DNA from: Grimontia sedimenti
GTDB taxonomy: Bacteria > Pseudomonadota > Gammaproteobacteria > Enterobacterales > Vibrionaceae
Assembly: GCF_011045095.1 (NCBI RefSeq)
Contig: NZ_JAALDL010000014.1
Coordinates: 62,001 to 126,000, forward strand
DNA length: 64,000 nucleotides
Reading direction: 5' to 3'
Below are positions 18,752 through 27,619 of the stretch, piece by piece. The stretch's first letter is position 1; every line of letters starts with the position of its first letter. The notes under the pieces were generated by a model, which was not told the DNA's origin, made no database searches, and worked only from the letters and a program-made list of their open reading frames with translations. Made by a program: the position numbers and the translations under genes.

Positions 18752-19255
18752 ATGTGGGTTACCCTCGATTTTGAAGCCTCTGGCCTAACAGAAGCTTCAT
18801 ATCCGATAGAAGTTGGTTACAGCTTGCCCGATGGCACCAGTGTCAGCCTGCTTATCAACCCCGATACCTCCCCTGAAAACTGGCAACACTGGGACGAGTT
18901 CGCGGAAACAGAGATCCATGGTTTGAGCCGCTTTGCATTGAAAAAAGATGGCATGTCAGTCGTCGATGTTTGCTCGCACCTCAACAGCACGCTTTGTTAT
19001 TACGATGATGTGCTTTGCGATAGCCAGTGGGATTTGTTCTGGCTTGGCCGACTTTATAAAGCCGCACACATGCGCCCGACTTTCACATTAACGGAAGTGG
19101 GTCATTGGTTGCTAAACCATGAGAGCATCAACCGCGATGATTTTCTCGCCGCGCTTGAATCCTTGGGGCCAGCGCCTCACCGTGCGGAAGCTGATGCCAA
19201 ATACATTCGTACTGCCTTGTCGATGATTCTTAGCCAAGAACGTTGTTCGCAGTAG
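18752..19255 (+). CDS. DnaQ-like 3'-5' exonuclease domain protein
   Basis: The 167-residue protein carries the DEDDh exonuclease motifs: Exo I TLDFEASGL (Asp6, Glu8), Exo II around LCDSQWDLFWLGR, and Exo III HRAEADAKYI (His and Asp). It is one domain with nothing attached, so a small DNA or RNA 3'-5' exonuclease is expected; the substrate is unknown. The ATG at 18752 is chosen because GGAG lies 7 bases upstream; the frame is open to 18698. It precedes an endonuclease/exonuclease/phosphatase-family gene by 46 bases, possibly one transcript. Confidence 0.75.
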   Translation: MWVTLDFEASGLTEASYPIEVGYSLPDGTSVSLLINPDTSPENWQHWDEFAETEIHGLSRFALKKDGMSVVDVCSHLNSTLCYYDDVLCDSQWDLFWLGRLYKAAHMRPTFTLTEVGHWLLNHESINRDDFLAALESLGPAPHRAEADAKYIRTALSMILSQERCSQ

Positions 19256-19301
19256 ATTCAAAAGGTTACCATGCCCAGTTCGAAACGACTGAGTAGCCAT
19301 C

Positions 19302-20432
19302 ATGGTGCCTGATAGAAAATCATTAAGGTTTGCCACCTTCAATGTGGCGATGTCCGCCGATAACCCGGGGGAGATCTTCGCTGAGTTAAAACTCGCGAGA
19401 CATCGCCGCTATAGCCATATTGCTGCCATTATCCAACACCTCCAGCCAGATGTATTGTTGCTCTGCGAATTCGACCACGTCGGACATGGCGGTGATGATG
19501 GCATGCTGGCGTTCTTCCAAAAGGAATATCTAGAAAAGCCGCAATATGGGCAGGCTGCCATTCACTTCCCCTATAGCTATCTACCTTCCACTAATACCGG
19601 TTTACCTGTGGTGGAAAGAGAGGATGTCTCAGCGTCGCCAGAAAGGGCGCACGGATTTGGCAGACATCACGGCCAGTATGGGTTTGTTGTACTGAGCAAA
19701 TATCCGCTTGATACCGAAAACAGCCGCAGTTGGCAGACATTACCTTGGCAAAACTACCCAGGCAGCCGAATGCCTTTGTCCTATTTCGAACAGAAGGGGT
19801 TAGCATCTATTCGCCTTTCCTCGAAAAATCACATTGCATTGCCCGTGATAGTGAATAACCAGAGCATTCATTTGGTGGCGTGCCACCCGACTCCGCCAGT
19901 TTTTGATGGGCCGGAAAGGCGTAATCTCAGGCGAAACGCGGATGAGCTTCAACTGCTGCATGACATTGTCAACAACGCTTCCTTTCTGATCGACGATAAC
20001 GGCGTTAAGGGTGGCATTGATGAGAGTGAGCCATTTGTCATCATGGGCGATCTCAATGCTGATCCGGTGAATGGTGATGGCGACAAAGCCCAGATTCGGG
20101 GATTGCTGTCTGATCCTATTCTTCAAGATGTTCAACCCCAAAGCGAAGGTGCAGCCAAGGCGCTTTCCAACTCACGCTCCAGAGGTAAAAGCCGTGCAAC
20201 CCACGATCGCGGATTGAGGCTCGACTATGTGTTGCCATCCCACCATCTCAAACCCATTGCTTCTGGTGTTTTCTGGCCGAAAGTGGACGATTCATTCGCT
20301 TCATTCATCTATAACGAGAAAGGAAAAGCGGTATCAGGGTGTTCTTCCGATCATCGCCTCGTTTATGTGGATGTGATACCGCAGGGGCCATCACAGAAGC
20401 CGGCCTGTGAAAACGAGAGTCAGCGCACGTAA
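19302..20432 (+). CDS. endonuclease/exonuclease/phosphatase family hydrolase
   Basis: This 376-residue EEP-fold protein has RFATFNVAMS at the N-terminus, LLCEFDHVG (catalytic Glu), GRHHGQYGFVVLSKYPL, MGDLNADPVNGDGD (Asp-x-Asn) and SSDHRLVYVDV (terminal Ser-Asp-His). These are the metal and catalytic residues of DNase I/exonuclease III-like enzymes. No signal peptide is evident. The substrate could be nucleic acid, phosphoinositide or another phosphodiester. The ATG at 19302 has no strong ribosome site, which fits coupling to the upstream exonuclease-like gene. Confidence 0.8.
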   Translation: MVPDRKSLRFATFNVAMSADNPGEIFAELKLARHRRYSHIAAIIQHLQPDVLLLCEFDHVGHGGDDGMLAFFQKEYLEKPQYGQAAIHFPYSYLPSTNTGLPVVEREDVSASPERAHGFGRHHGQYGFVVLSKYPLDTENSRSWQTLPWQNYPGSRMPLSYFEQKGLASIRLSSKNHIALPVIVNNQSIHLVACHPTPPVFDGPERRNLRRNADELQLLHDIVNNASFLIDDNGVKGGIDESEPFVIMGDLNADPVNGDGDKAQIRGLLSDPILQDVQPQSEGAAKALSNSRSRGKSRATHDRGLRLDYVLPSHHLKPIASGVFWPKVDDSFASFIYNEKGKAVSGCSSDHRLVYVDVIPQGPSQKPACENESQRT

Positions 20433-20541
20433 AACCGTGCGGTGTGTGAAAGTGTTCAAGATTTCACCGCAAGCAGAACGATATTTGTCCGTGCTTTGTG
20501 GATGAAATGTTAATTTGTCCTATGAATACATATATCCGAAT

Positions 20542-20567
20542 CATATGAAGCTCTGAGTCTTCATATG
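20542..20567. promoter_or_regulatory. 26-bp palindrome upstream of BMP importer operon
   Basis: Perfect 9-base arms CATATGAAG / CTTCATATG surround an 8-base centre, about 55 bases before the start codon of the binding-protein gene. It could be an operator for a dimeric repressor or a leader hairpin. The regulator is unknown. Confidence 0.5.
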
Positions 20568-20622
20568 GCTAGCGTATAAATTTCTCAAATAACGGATTTC
20601 CTCAATAGATGGAGTATCAAGG

Positions 20623-21621
20623 ATGAAAACGATCACCTCACTGGCTGCAGCAGTTACCCTGGGCCTTATGTCTGCATCGGCTTCAGCAGCTCAGTTCAAG
20701 CCTTCTGTCATTTTCGATATGGGTGGTAAGTTCGACAAATCATTCAACCAGGCGGCTTACACTGGCGCAGAAGCGTTTAAGACAGAAACAGGCATCAGCT
20801 ACGGTGAGTTTGAAATCACCAATGAAGCACAACGTGAGCAAGCAATGCTGCGTATGGCTCAGCGTGGTTTCAGCCCAATCGTTGCAGTAGGTTTCCAACA
20901 AGCACCTATCGTAGAGAAAGTGGCGAAGCAATTCCCTAAAACGGAATTCGTTATCATCGATGCAGTCGTCGATCTGCCAAACGTACGCTCTGTAGTGTTT
21001 AAAGAGCACGAAGGTTCGTTCCTGGTAGGTGCACTGGCAGTTATGAAGAGTGAAAGCGACAAAGTCGGTTTCGTCGGCGGTATGGACATTCCTCTGATCC
21101 GTAAGTTTGCGTGTGGCTATGAGCAAGGCGCAAAGTTTGAAGCAGAAGGCGCGGATGTTATCCAAAACATGACAGGCTCAACCCCTGCAGCATGGAACAA
21201 CCCAACCAAAGGTGCCGAGCTTGCAAAATCGCAGTTCGATAAAGGCGTAGACGTAGTTTACGCAGCAGCGGGTGGTACCGGTGTAGGTGTTTACCAGGCT
21301 GCCGTTGACGGCCAAAAATACGCAATTGGTGTGGATTCAAACCAAAACTACCTGCACCCAGGCGTGATGCTGACTTCTATGGTTAAGCGTGTAGACGTTG
21401 CGGTACAAGACGCATTCAATGATGCGAAAAACGGCGAATTCACTCCAGGTCTGCAAGCCTTGGGTCTGAAAGAAGGCGGCGTTGACTGGGCACTGGACGA
21501 GTACAACCGTGACCTCGTGACCCCAGAAATGGAAGCGCGTGTGAAGCAAATCCGTGATGACATCATCGCAGGTAAGATCGTGGTTCACGATTACTTCAGC
21601 ACCGATTCTTGCGAATACTAA
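20623..21621 (+). CDS. BMP-family ABC transporter substrate-binding protein
   Basis: This is a 332-residue periplasmic binding protein with a cleavable signal peptide (residues 1-22, ending SASASAA) and no lipobox. Family features are VIFDMGGKFDKSFNQAAYTG at the mature N-terminus, FVGGMDIPLIRKFACGYEQG, and IGVDSNQNYLHPG. BMP/PnrA-like proteins bind purine or other nucleosides. It heads a four-gene importer operon; a hairpin after the stop separates it from the ATPase gene and may keep its mRNA more abundant. Ligand identity is inferred from the family. Confidence 0.88.
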   Translation: MKTITSLAAAVTLGLMSASASAAQFKPSVIFDMGGKFDKSFNQAAYTGAEAFKTETGISYGEFEITNEAQREQAMLRMAQRGFSPIVAVGFQQAPIVEKVAKQFPKTEFVIIDAVVDLPNVRSVVFKEHEGSFLVGALAVMKSESDKVGFVGGMDIPLIRKFACGYEQGAKFEAEGADVIQNMTGSTPAAWNNPTKGAELAKSQFDKGVDVVYAAAGGTGVGVYQAAVDGQKYAIGVDSNQNYLHPGVMLTSMVKRVDVAVQDAFNDAKNGEFTPGLQALGLKEGGVDWALDEYNRDLVTPEMEARVKQIRDDIIAGKIVVHDYFSTDSCEY

Positions 21622-21632
21622 TTTCGTTTGTC

Positions 21633-21667
21633 TCGCCCCCAGTCTGGTTTGCGCCACTGGGGGCGAA
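21633..21667 (+). promoter_or_regulatory. intercistronic hairpin between binding-protein and ATPase genes
   Basis: The arms TCGCCCCCAGT / ACTGGGGGCGA form an 11-base stem right after the binding-protein stop codon, with no T-run, so it is more likely an mRNA-stabilising or attenuating element than a full terminator. Confidence 0.6.
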
Positions 21668-21764
21668 TTGCATCAAAAGATAGCGATTTGCCTTGTTACT
21701 TAACGTATTGCTCTCACAAGAATAATCGCTTACGTCGTTCTTAAATTGATGCCAAGGAGCAGGC

Positions 21765-23309
21765 ATGACACAACCCGCCATTCAACTGCGAGGAATCAAC
21801 AAGCGATTCGGCGCAGTTCATGCAAATAAAGACATCGACCTGACGGTGATGCCGGGAACCATCCACGGTATTGTCGGGGAAAACGGTGCAGGTAAATCGA
21901 CGCTGATGTCGATTCTCTACGGTTTCTACCAAGCTGATTCCGGCACCATCGAAGTCGATGGGCAAACCGTAAATATCAAAGATTCTCAGGATGCCATTTC
22001 CAATGGCATCGGCATGGTTCACCAGCACTTCATGTTGGTGGAAACCTTCTCTGTTCTCGAAAACATCATGCTCGGCGCAGAAGGACACAGCCTGTTGGAT
22101 GTGGCCTCGAAAAACGTTGGCGGCGCATTGGAAAAAATTGAAGAAGAATACGGATTAACCGTTGATTCCAATGCGATTGTCGGTGAGCTTGCTGTTGGTA
22201 TTCAGCAGCGCGTGGAAATCCTAAAAGCCTTGTATCGTGGCGCACGTATTCTGATTCTGGATGAACCAACAGGCGTTTTGACGCCGCAGGAAATCGAACA
22301 GTTCTTCGAGATCCTCAACACCCTGAAATCACAGGGTGTCACCATCATTCTGATCACTCACAAACTTAAAGAGATCATGGCGATCACCGATTCTGTGTCT
22401 GTCATGCGCCAGGGGGCCATGGTCGCACATCGTCAAACTGCTGATACCAATGTAGATGAGCTGGCGGAATTGATGGTGGGGCGCAAGGTTCTACTGCGCG
22501 TCGACAAAACCGAAGCAACGCCGGGCGAAGAGCGCCTTAGCGTGAATAACGTTTCCTGGTTCGACAGCCGTGGTGTTAAGCGCTTAAAGAATCTGAATTT
22601 CAGCCTTAAAGCGGGTGAAATTCTGGGTGTTGCAGGCGTTTCAGGCAATGGTCAGTCCGAACTGCTTTCTGTGCTTTCAGGTGTCACGGTTCCGCAGGAA
22701 GGGGACTTTACCTTAGCTACTTCTAAAGGCAGCCAGAAGTTCGGGAGTAAAGACAGTCGTGATGCCGGCTTAATGCGACGTTTGAGTGTCGGCCATATTC
22801 CCGAAGACCGTATCAAGCAAGGCTTGGTAAAAGCGATGCCAGCCTCGGAAAGCGCCATTCTAGGCTTCCAGCATGACATTGCTTACGGTAAAGGCTTGCT
22901 CGATCCGGTAGCGATTGAAAAAGCGACTAAAGACATGATGGAGCAGTACGATGTGCGTCCTGCTGATCCACAACTGAAATCCGCTAACTTCTCCGGTGGT
23001 AACCAACAGAAACTGATCATTGCCCGTGAAATGCTGCGTGAGCCAGAAGTGCTTCTGGTTGGCCAGCCTACCCGTGGTGTGGATATCGGTGCCATTGAAT
23101 TTATTCACCGTAATCTGATTGCCGCCCGAGATGCTGGTGCCGCGATTCTACTGGTCTCGACAGAGCTTGAAGAAATCATGTCGCTGTCCGACCGTATCAT
23201 CGTATTGGTGGATGGCGAAATCACCGGTGATGTGATTGCCAAAGACATGGACGAGCGTCAACTCGGTATCTTGATGGCGAACGCCGCAGAGGAGGAGGGC
23301 GCAGCATGA
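21765..23309 (+). CDS. nucleoside-type ABC importer, tandem ATPase subunit
   Basis: This 514-residue protein has two fused ABC ATPase domains, as in sugar (RbsA) and nucleoside (NupO/YufO) importers. Domain 1: Walker A GENGAGKST near residue 38, GIQQRVEILKAL in place of the classical signature, LDEPTGVLTPQE. Domain 2: degenerate P-loop GVSGNGQSE, signature SGGNQQKLIIARE, Walker B GQPTRGVD. The stop overlaps the next permease start by 4 bases (ATGA). It works with the two permeases and the BMP binding protein at the inner membrane. Confidence 0.9.
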   Translation: MTQPAIQLRGINKRFGAVHANKDIDLTVMPGTIHGIVGENGAGKSTLMSILYGFYQADSGTIEVDGQTVNIKDSQDAISNGIGMVHQHFMLVETFSVLENIMLGAEGHSLLDVASKNVGGALEKIEEEYGLTVDSNAIVGELAVGIQQRVEILKALYRGARILILDEPTGVLTPQEIEQFFEILNTLKSQGVTIILITHKLKEIMAITDSVSVMRQGAMVAHRQTADTNVDELAELMVGRKVLLRVDKTEATPGEERLSVNNVSWFDSRGVKRLKNLNFSLKAGEILGVAGVSGNGQSELLSVLSGVTVPQEGDFTLATSKGSQKFGSKDSRDAGLMRRLSVGHIPEDRIKQGLVKAMPASESAILGFQHDIAYGKGLLDPVAIEKATKDMMEQYDVRPADPQLKSANFSGGNQQKLIIAREMLREPEVLLVGQPTRGVDIGAIEFIHRNLIAARDAGAAILLVSTELEEIMSLSDRIIVLVDGEITGDVIAKDMDERQLGILMANAAEEEGAA

Positions 23310-24424
23310 ATGTACCTCAACAAAGCGCCCCAATGTGGGTGAAAACCTTTCTGGTTCCTTTTATTCAGCTTTCTGTCGCACTGGTGATTTCCAGCTTGGT
23401 GGTATTGCTGGTGGGGGAAAGCCCAACCGCAGCATTCAGCGTGATGATTCAGGGGGCGACCAATCTGGAATTTGGTGGTCTGAATAACACCCTGTATTAC
23501 GCGACAAACTTCGTCTTCACTGGGCTGGCGGTTGCTGTCGCTTTCCACGCGGGTTTGTTCAATATCGGCGGTGAAGGGCAGGCCTACATCGCGGGTTTAG
23601 GCATCGGCATTTTGATGCTGCTGCTTGATGGTGTGCTCAACATGTGGCTAATGGCGCCGTTGGCTATTTTGGTCGCGGCGGCTTTCGGTGCGCTTTGGGG
23701 CGCAGTGCCGGGTTACTTGCAGGCAAAACGTGGTTCGCACATTGTGGTTACCACCATCATGTTCAACTTTATTGCGTTTTCCGTGATGGGATACGCGTTG
23801 GTTGAGCACATCGCCAAATACGGTGGTAACTCTACCGATTCGCGCTATTTCAACCCTGAAGCCGTGTTCCCGAAACTTTATGAACTCGGTGCAAGCTATG
23901 GTCTCGAACTGCCATTCTCTCTGCTTAACCCATCTATTCTGATTGCACTTCTGGTGGCATATCTGGTGTGGGTACTGATGTTCAGAACCCGCCTTGGCTA
24001 CGCGATTCGCGTTGTAGGGCAGAACGCGACAGCGGCTGAGTATGCAGGTATCGACGCGAAGAAAATTATCATTATCGCAATGACCATTTCTGGCGCACTG
24101 GCAGGTTTGATGGCGGTGAATGAAGTTTATGGTGCGCAAAACCGCCTGATTCTGAACTTCACGGGTGGCTTTGGTTTCATCGGTATCGCCGTGGCACTGA
24201 TGGGGCGTAACCACCCATTTGGGATTGTGGTTGCTGCATTGCTGTTCGGTGCGCTTTATCAAGGTGGTACAGAGCTGCAGTTTGAAATGCCGAGCCTCAA
24301 CCCAGAGCTGATTATGGTGATTCAAGGTCTGGTGATCTTCTTTACGGGAGCGCTCGACAGATTAATCCGCAAGCCGGTAGAAGGCTTCTTTATGCGCCGT
24401 AACACGCAAGCAGAGGGGGCATAA
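23306..24424 (+). CDS. nucleoside-type ABC importer permease, subunit 1
   Basis: This is a 372-residue inner-membrane permease of the BPD_transp_2 class, NupP/YufP-like. About nine TM segments are apparent; FHAGLFNIGGEGQAYIAGL near residue 78 and NHPFGIVVAALLFGALYQGG towards the end are family signatures. It overlaps the ATPase stop by 4 bases and ends 1 base before the second permease, so translation is coupled. Confidence 0.9.
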   Translation: MNVPQQSAPMWVKTFLVPFIQLSVALVISSLVVLLVGESPTAAFSVMIQGATNLEFGGLNNTLYYATNFVFTGLAVAVAFHAGLFNIGGEGQAYIAGLGIGILMLLLDGVLNMWLMAPLAILVAAAFGALWGAVPGYLQAKRGSHIVVTTIMFNFIAFSVMGYALVEHIAKYGGNSTDSRYFNPEAVFPKLYELGASYGLELPFSLLNPSILIALLVAYLVWVLMFRTRLGYAIRVVGQNATAAEYAGIDAKKIIIIAMTISGALAGLMAVNEVYGAQNRLILNFTGGFGFIGIAVALMGRNHPFGIVVAALLFGALYQGGTELQFEMPSLNPELIMVIQGLVIFFTGALDRLIRKPVEGFFMRRNTQAEGA

Positions 24425-24425
24425 C

Positions 24426-25400
24426 ATGGAATGGTTTAACTGGATCCTCTCATCGGCTGATTCCACCATACGTCTCGCAATACCGTTAATTTTCGCTGCC
24501 ATGGCAGGGATTTTCTCTGAACGTGCTGGCGTGGTCGATATCGGTCTTGAGGGTAAAATGCTCTTCGCCGCGTTTGCTGCGGCTGCGGTTTCCTACGTGA
24601 CGGGTAACCCTTGGCTGGGGCTTCTGGCTGCGATTGCAGGTTCAATGATGTTGGCACTGGTTCATGGCTATGCCTCTATCACGCAAAAAGGCGATCAGAT
24701 TATCTCTGGTCTTGCGGTGAACTTCTTTGCCTCGGGGATGACGATTACCCTCGGCCATGCTTGGTTTCAGCGTGGTGGTCAAACGCCAACGCTGCACAAT
24801 GATCAGCGTTTTCTTCCCGGTGAGTTCTCGGGCGCTGAATGGTTGGGCGATACCATTCCCGTTTTAGGTCCCCTGTATAAAGAAGTGATTTCAGGCCATA
24901 ACATTCTTGTCTATCTGGCGTTTATCGCGGTGATCATCACTTGGTGGGTGTTGTTCAGAACGCGCTTTGGTTTGCGTCTGCGTGCAGTAGGTGAAGAGCC
25001 AAATGCGATTGATACGGCAGGTATCTCTGTCGTTTGGTTACGTTATCGTGCTGTGTTGATTGCCGGTTTATTGTGTGGCTTGGCGGGTGCGTACCTTTCC
25101 ACTGCGCAGAATGCGGCGTTTGGTAAAGAGATGACAGCAGGTCAGGGCTATATTGCGCTGGCAGCAGTTATCTTCGGTAAATGGCAGCCTCGCAATGCGC
25201 TGCTGGCCTGTTTGCTGTTCGGCTTCCTGTCGGCGCTGGAAACGCGTATGCAGGGCGTGTCGATACCGCTGATTGGCGTGTTGCCAACCCAGCTGTTCTC
25301 CGCATTGCCTTACGTGTTGACCGTGGTACTGCTGGCGGGCTTTATCGGCAAAGCTGTGGCGCCGAAAGCAATTGGGCGACCTTACGAAAAAGAACGTTAA
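24426..25400 (+). CDS. nucleoside-type ABC importer permease, subunit 2
   Basis: This 324-residue permease, NupQ/YufQ-like, pairs with the preceding one. Seen: FSERAGVVDIGLEGKMLFAA near residue 30, YVTGNPWLGLLAAI, FRTRFGLRLRAVGEEPNAI, and GQGYIALAAVIFGKW, all typical of this class. It is the last gene of the operon and is followed closely by a strong terminator. Confidence 0.9.
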   Translation: MEWFNWILSSADSTIRLAIPLIFAAMAGIFSERAGVVDIGLEGKMLFAAFAAAAVSYVTGNPWLGLLAAIAGSMMLALVHGYASITQKGDQIISGLAVNFFASGMTITLGHAWFQRGGQTPTLHNDQRFLPGEFSGAEWLGDTIPVLGPLYKEVISGHNILVYLAFIAVIITWWVLFRTRFGLRLRAVGEEPNAIDTAGISVVWLRYRAVLIAGLLCGLAGAYLSTAQNAAFGKEMTAGQGYIALAAVIFGKWQPRNALLACLLFGFLSALETRMQGVSIPLIGVLPTQLFSALPYVLTVVLLAGFIGKAVAPKAIGRPYEKER

Positions 25401-25421
25401 TGGCTTAAATCAGCACAAAAC

Positions 25422-25449
25422 AAAACGAGGGCAAATGCCCTCGTTTTTT
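25422..25449. terminator. terminator after BMP importer operon
   Basis: The stem AAAACGAGGGC / GCCCTCGTTTT has a 4-base loop and T-run. It also serves the convergent speG gene. Confidence 0.85.
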
Positions 25450-25468
25450 GTTCTCTAGCAATCTGCGG

Positions 25469-25993
25469 TTAAGCGTTTCGCTTTGCCAAGTAGTCATCCT
25501 GAAGAATGTACATGCGCTTAATGTCGCAGTACTCACCGTTCACGAAGATTTCCTTCACGAGATGGCCTTCCTCAACGAAGCCACACTTATTGTACAAATG
25601 AATCGCCTTTTCGTTGTTCACTGCCACATTCAGGTAAACCTTGTGCAGGTTCAGAATCGTAAAGGCGTAGTTCAGCGCTTTGCTGATAAGTGTCTTCGCG
25701 TAGCCGCAACCTTGGAAATCTGGCGCGATAATAATCTGGAACTCAGCATTTCGGTGAATTGAGTTGATTTCCACCAGTTCCACAAGGCCAACTGCCTGCT
25801 TCTGCTCGTTTTCTGCGATAAAACGACGTTCGGTGCTGTCATGAATGTGCTTTCTGAACAGATCTTCCAGCTCATAGTAAGATTCATAAGGCTCTTCGAA
25901 CCAGTACGACATGATAGAGCGGTTGTTGTTTAGCTGGTGGATAAAGCGAAGATCGGTTTGCTCAAGGGCGCGCAATCGAATAGCGTTTTGCAT
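25469..25993 (-). CDS. speG: spermidine N1-acetyltransferase SpeG
   Basis: SpeG acetylates spermidine and spermine with acetyl-CoA, preventing polyamine toxicity. The 174-residue GNAT protein matches SpeG along its length: [35 protein letters not shown] (polyamine-binding acidic region), [17 protein letters not shown], the acetyl-CoA loop [10 protein letters not shown], and [20 protein letters not shown]. Monocistronic, convergent with the nucleoside importer. Confidence 0.93.
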   Translation of the reverse strand: MQNAIRLRALEQTDLRFIHQLNNNRSIMSYWFEEPYESYYELEDLFRKHIHDSTERRFIAENEQKQAVGLVELVEINSIHRNAEFQIIIAPDFQGCGYAKTLISKALNYAFTILNLHKVYLNVAVNNEKAIHLYNKCGFVEEGHLVKEIFVNGEYCDIKRMYILQDDYLAKRNA

Positions 25994-26111
25994 ACTATTT
26001 CTCGTTCTAAAGTGTCTGTTAGCGCGACTGAATTTTTGTCGGCGACGGAAGATATCACCGGATTTCGAAGTAGGGAAATGAAATGTTTTGGTGTTTTGAT
26101 TGCCCTTAGAT

Positions 26112-26142
26112 AAAAGCCGCTGATGTCGGTCAGCGGCTTTTC
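26112..26142 (-). terminator. terminator downstream of sotB-like gene
   Basis: The stem AAAAGCCGCTGA / TCAGCGGCTTTT with a short loop lies about 10 bases past the efflux gene stop. Confidence 0.75.
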
Positions 26143-26152
26143 CTTCTGGCTA

Positions 26153-27355
26153 TTAAGATGGAACTTGAACCAACTCCGGCTCCGTATCGTCTGTTCTTTT
26201 CTTCCGAACCAGATACCAAAGTGGCAGCAGGCCAAAGCTGATCACGGCAAGGGCAACAAGGCCGTTTTTCGCCGCGCCATAGTGAAGCACAACCTGACTA
26301 CCCAGCAGTGCGCCGCCGCCAATCCCCACATTGAAAATGCCGGAGTAGATAGCCATGGTGATATCGGTCGCTTTCGAGCCGTATTCAAGCGCGCGTGTTT
26401 GCAAGGCGAGGGCGACTGTCATCATCACCGCGCCCCAAAGTGCCACACCCGGGAAAAGCTGGAATATGCCAACGCCGGATCTCGAGAGCATAGAAAGGCA
26501 GAGCGCCAGCAAACCAAAGCCCAGAATCAGGAGGGTGTTTGGATGACGAGGTTGAAGGCGACTGAACAACAAGCTGCCAACAATACCCGCTGCGCCGTAA
26601 GTCATCAGCGCCCAGGTGGTGACATCCGCACTCAGATTCCAAACCCGCTGAATCAGCGGTTCAAGATAGGTATAAGCCGTAAAATGAGCAGTGACGATAA
26701 TCGCCGTCAATAGATACAGACTCAGCAGCGGCTTATTACGTGCAATCTCGGGCAGGCTTGATAAGTTACCGGAGTTGGAAACCGGCAGCGTCGGCAGCCA
26801 GCGCCAAAGTGCCAACATCAGTACGCCAGAAATCACGCCAATGCCACCGAAAGTCGTGCGCCAGCCGAACCATTCGCCAACAACGCGGCCCAATGGCACG
26901 CCCATCACCATGGCGAGCACCGTACCCGTTCCAAGTAGACTGATTGCCACCGCACCTTTGCCTTTCGGGGCCATTCTTACCGCCATCGCGACGCTGATAG
27001 ACCAGAACACCGAGTGCGCAAACGCGATACCAACACGGGAAACCAGCAGCATGTTGTAACTGGTAGCCATGGCAGAAATGACATGGCTGGCAACAAACAA
27101 CGCGAATACGCCCAGCATAAGGCGACGACGCTCAAAATTGGCAAGCAGTAACATTACTGGCAAAGAAGCCAGCGCCACAATCCAGGCGTAAATCGTCAGC
27201 ATTGGGCCAACTTCTGCAGGGCGCATACCGAAGCTTTCGCCAAGGTTGGCTAACATGCCGACAGGGACAAACTCGGTAGTATTAAAAATAAAAGCGCTCA
27301 GGGCGATCAGAAACACTCTGAGCCAAGGCAGCAGGTTTTGGTTTTTGGTGTGCAT
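26153..27355 (-). CDS. sotB: MFS sugar efflux transporter (SotB-like)
   Basis: This 400-residue, 12-TM major facilitator protein has FIFNTTEFVPVGMLANL near residue 22, ERRRLMLGVFALFVASH, RVGIAFAHSVFWSISVAMA and LPLGRIV-type GVPLGRVVGEWFGWR, matching E. coli SotB/YdeA, which exports arabinose and related sugars. The ATG at 27355 gives the family N-terminus; a longer frame begins 12 codons upstream with a non-ATG codon. No good ribosome site is seen for either. Confidence 0.85.
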   Translation of the reverse strand: MHTKNQNLLPWLRVFLIALSAFIFNTTEFVPVGMLANLGESFGMRPAEVGPMLTIYAWIVALASLPVMLLLANFERRRLMLGVFALFVASHVISAMATSYNMLLVSRVGIAFAHSVFWSISVAMAVRMAPKGKGAVAISLLGTGTVLAMVMGVPLGRVVGEWFGWRTTFGGIGVISGVLMLALWRWLPTLPVSNSGNLSSLPEIARNKPLLSLYLLTAIIVTAHFTAYTYLEPLIQRVWNLSADVTTWALMTYGAAGIVGSLLFSRLQPRHPNTLLILGFGLLALCLSMLSRSGVGIFQLFPGVALWGAVMMTVALALQTRALEYGSKATDITMAIYSGIFNVGIGGGALLGSQVVLHYGAAKNGLVALAVISFGLLPLWYLVRKKRTDDTEPELVQVPS

Positions 27356-27435
27356 GGTGATGAGAAGCGACAGGCAAAAAATAAACAACAAACGAAAAAG
27401 GAACGCGAGTGTAATGCAGGTTCAAAGAAGAGGCA

Positions 27436-27513
27436 ATGGTCAAAAAAGTTGCAATCAAACCTAAGCTTCGTTTAACAGAGAAAGACAAGCGTGAACGACT
27501 TTTAGGCAACTGA
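27436..27513 (+). CDS. possible 25-residue basic small protein
   Basis: An ATG with AGAGG only 2 bases upstream opens a 25-codon frame (starting MVKKVAIKPKLRLTEKDKRE) ending TGA at 27511. The composition is that of a real hydrophilic basic peptide rather than random frame, but spacing to the ribosome site is poor and I recognise no family. It lies in the spacer between sotB and the carboxypeptidase gene. Confidence 0.2.
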   Translation: MVKKVAIKPKLRLTEKDKRERLLGN

Positions 27514-27619
27514 GCCAACCCACCGAGCTATTCATCATTTCATACAGTTTTGCTCGCTTTCGGTAATCGCGAACTATGCTAATGTGATTCCCAATTTCCG
27601 ATAAGAAAGACGATCGACA

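Noticed and set aside
20500-20622. Purine riboswitch before the BMP binding-protein gene
   Set aside because: ATATGG and TTTCT fragments recall the purine aptamer, but the conserved core and the P1 stem cannot be laid out; the region is better described as a simple palindrome.
23648-24325. 225-codon open frame on the minus strand inside the first BMP importer permease gene
   Set aside because: It is antisense to a clear permease, is rich in His, Gln and Asn as shadow frames are, and has no ribosome site.
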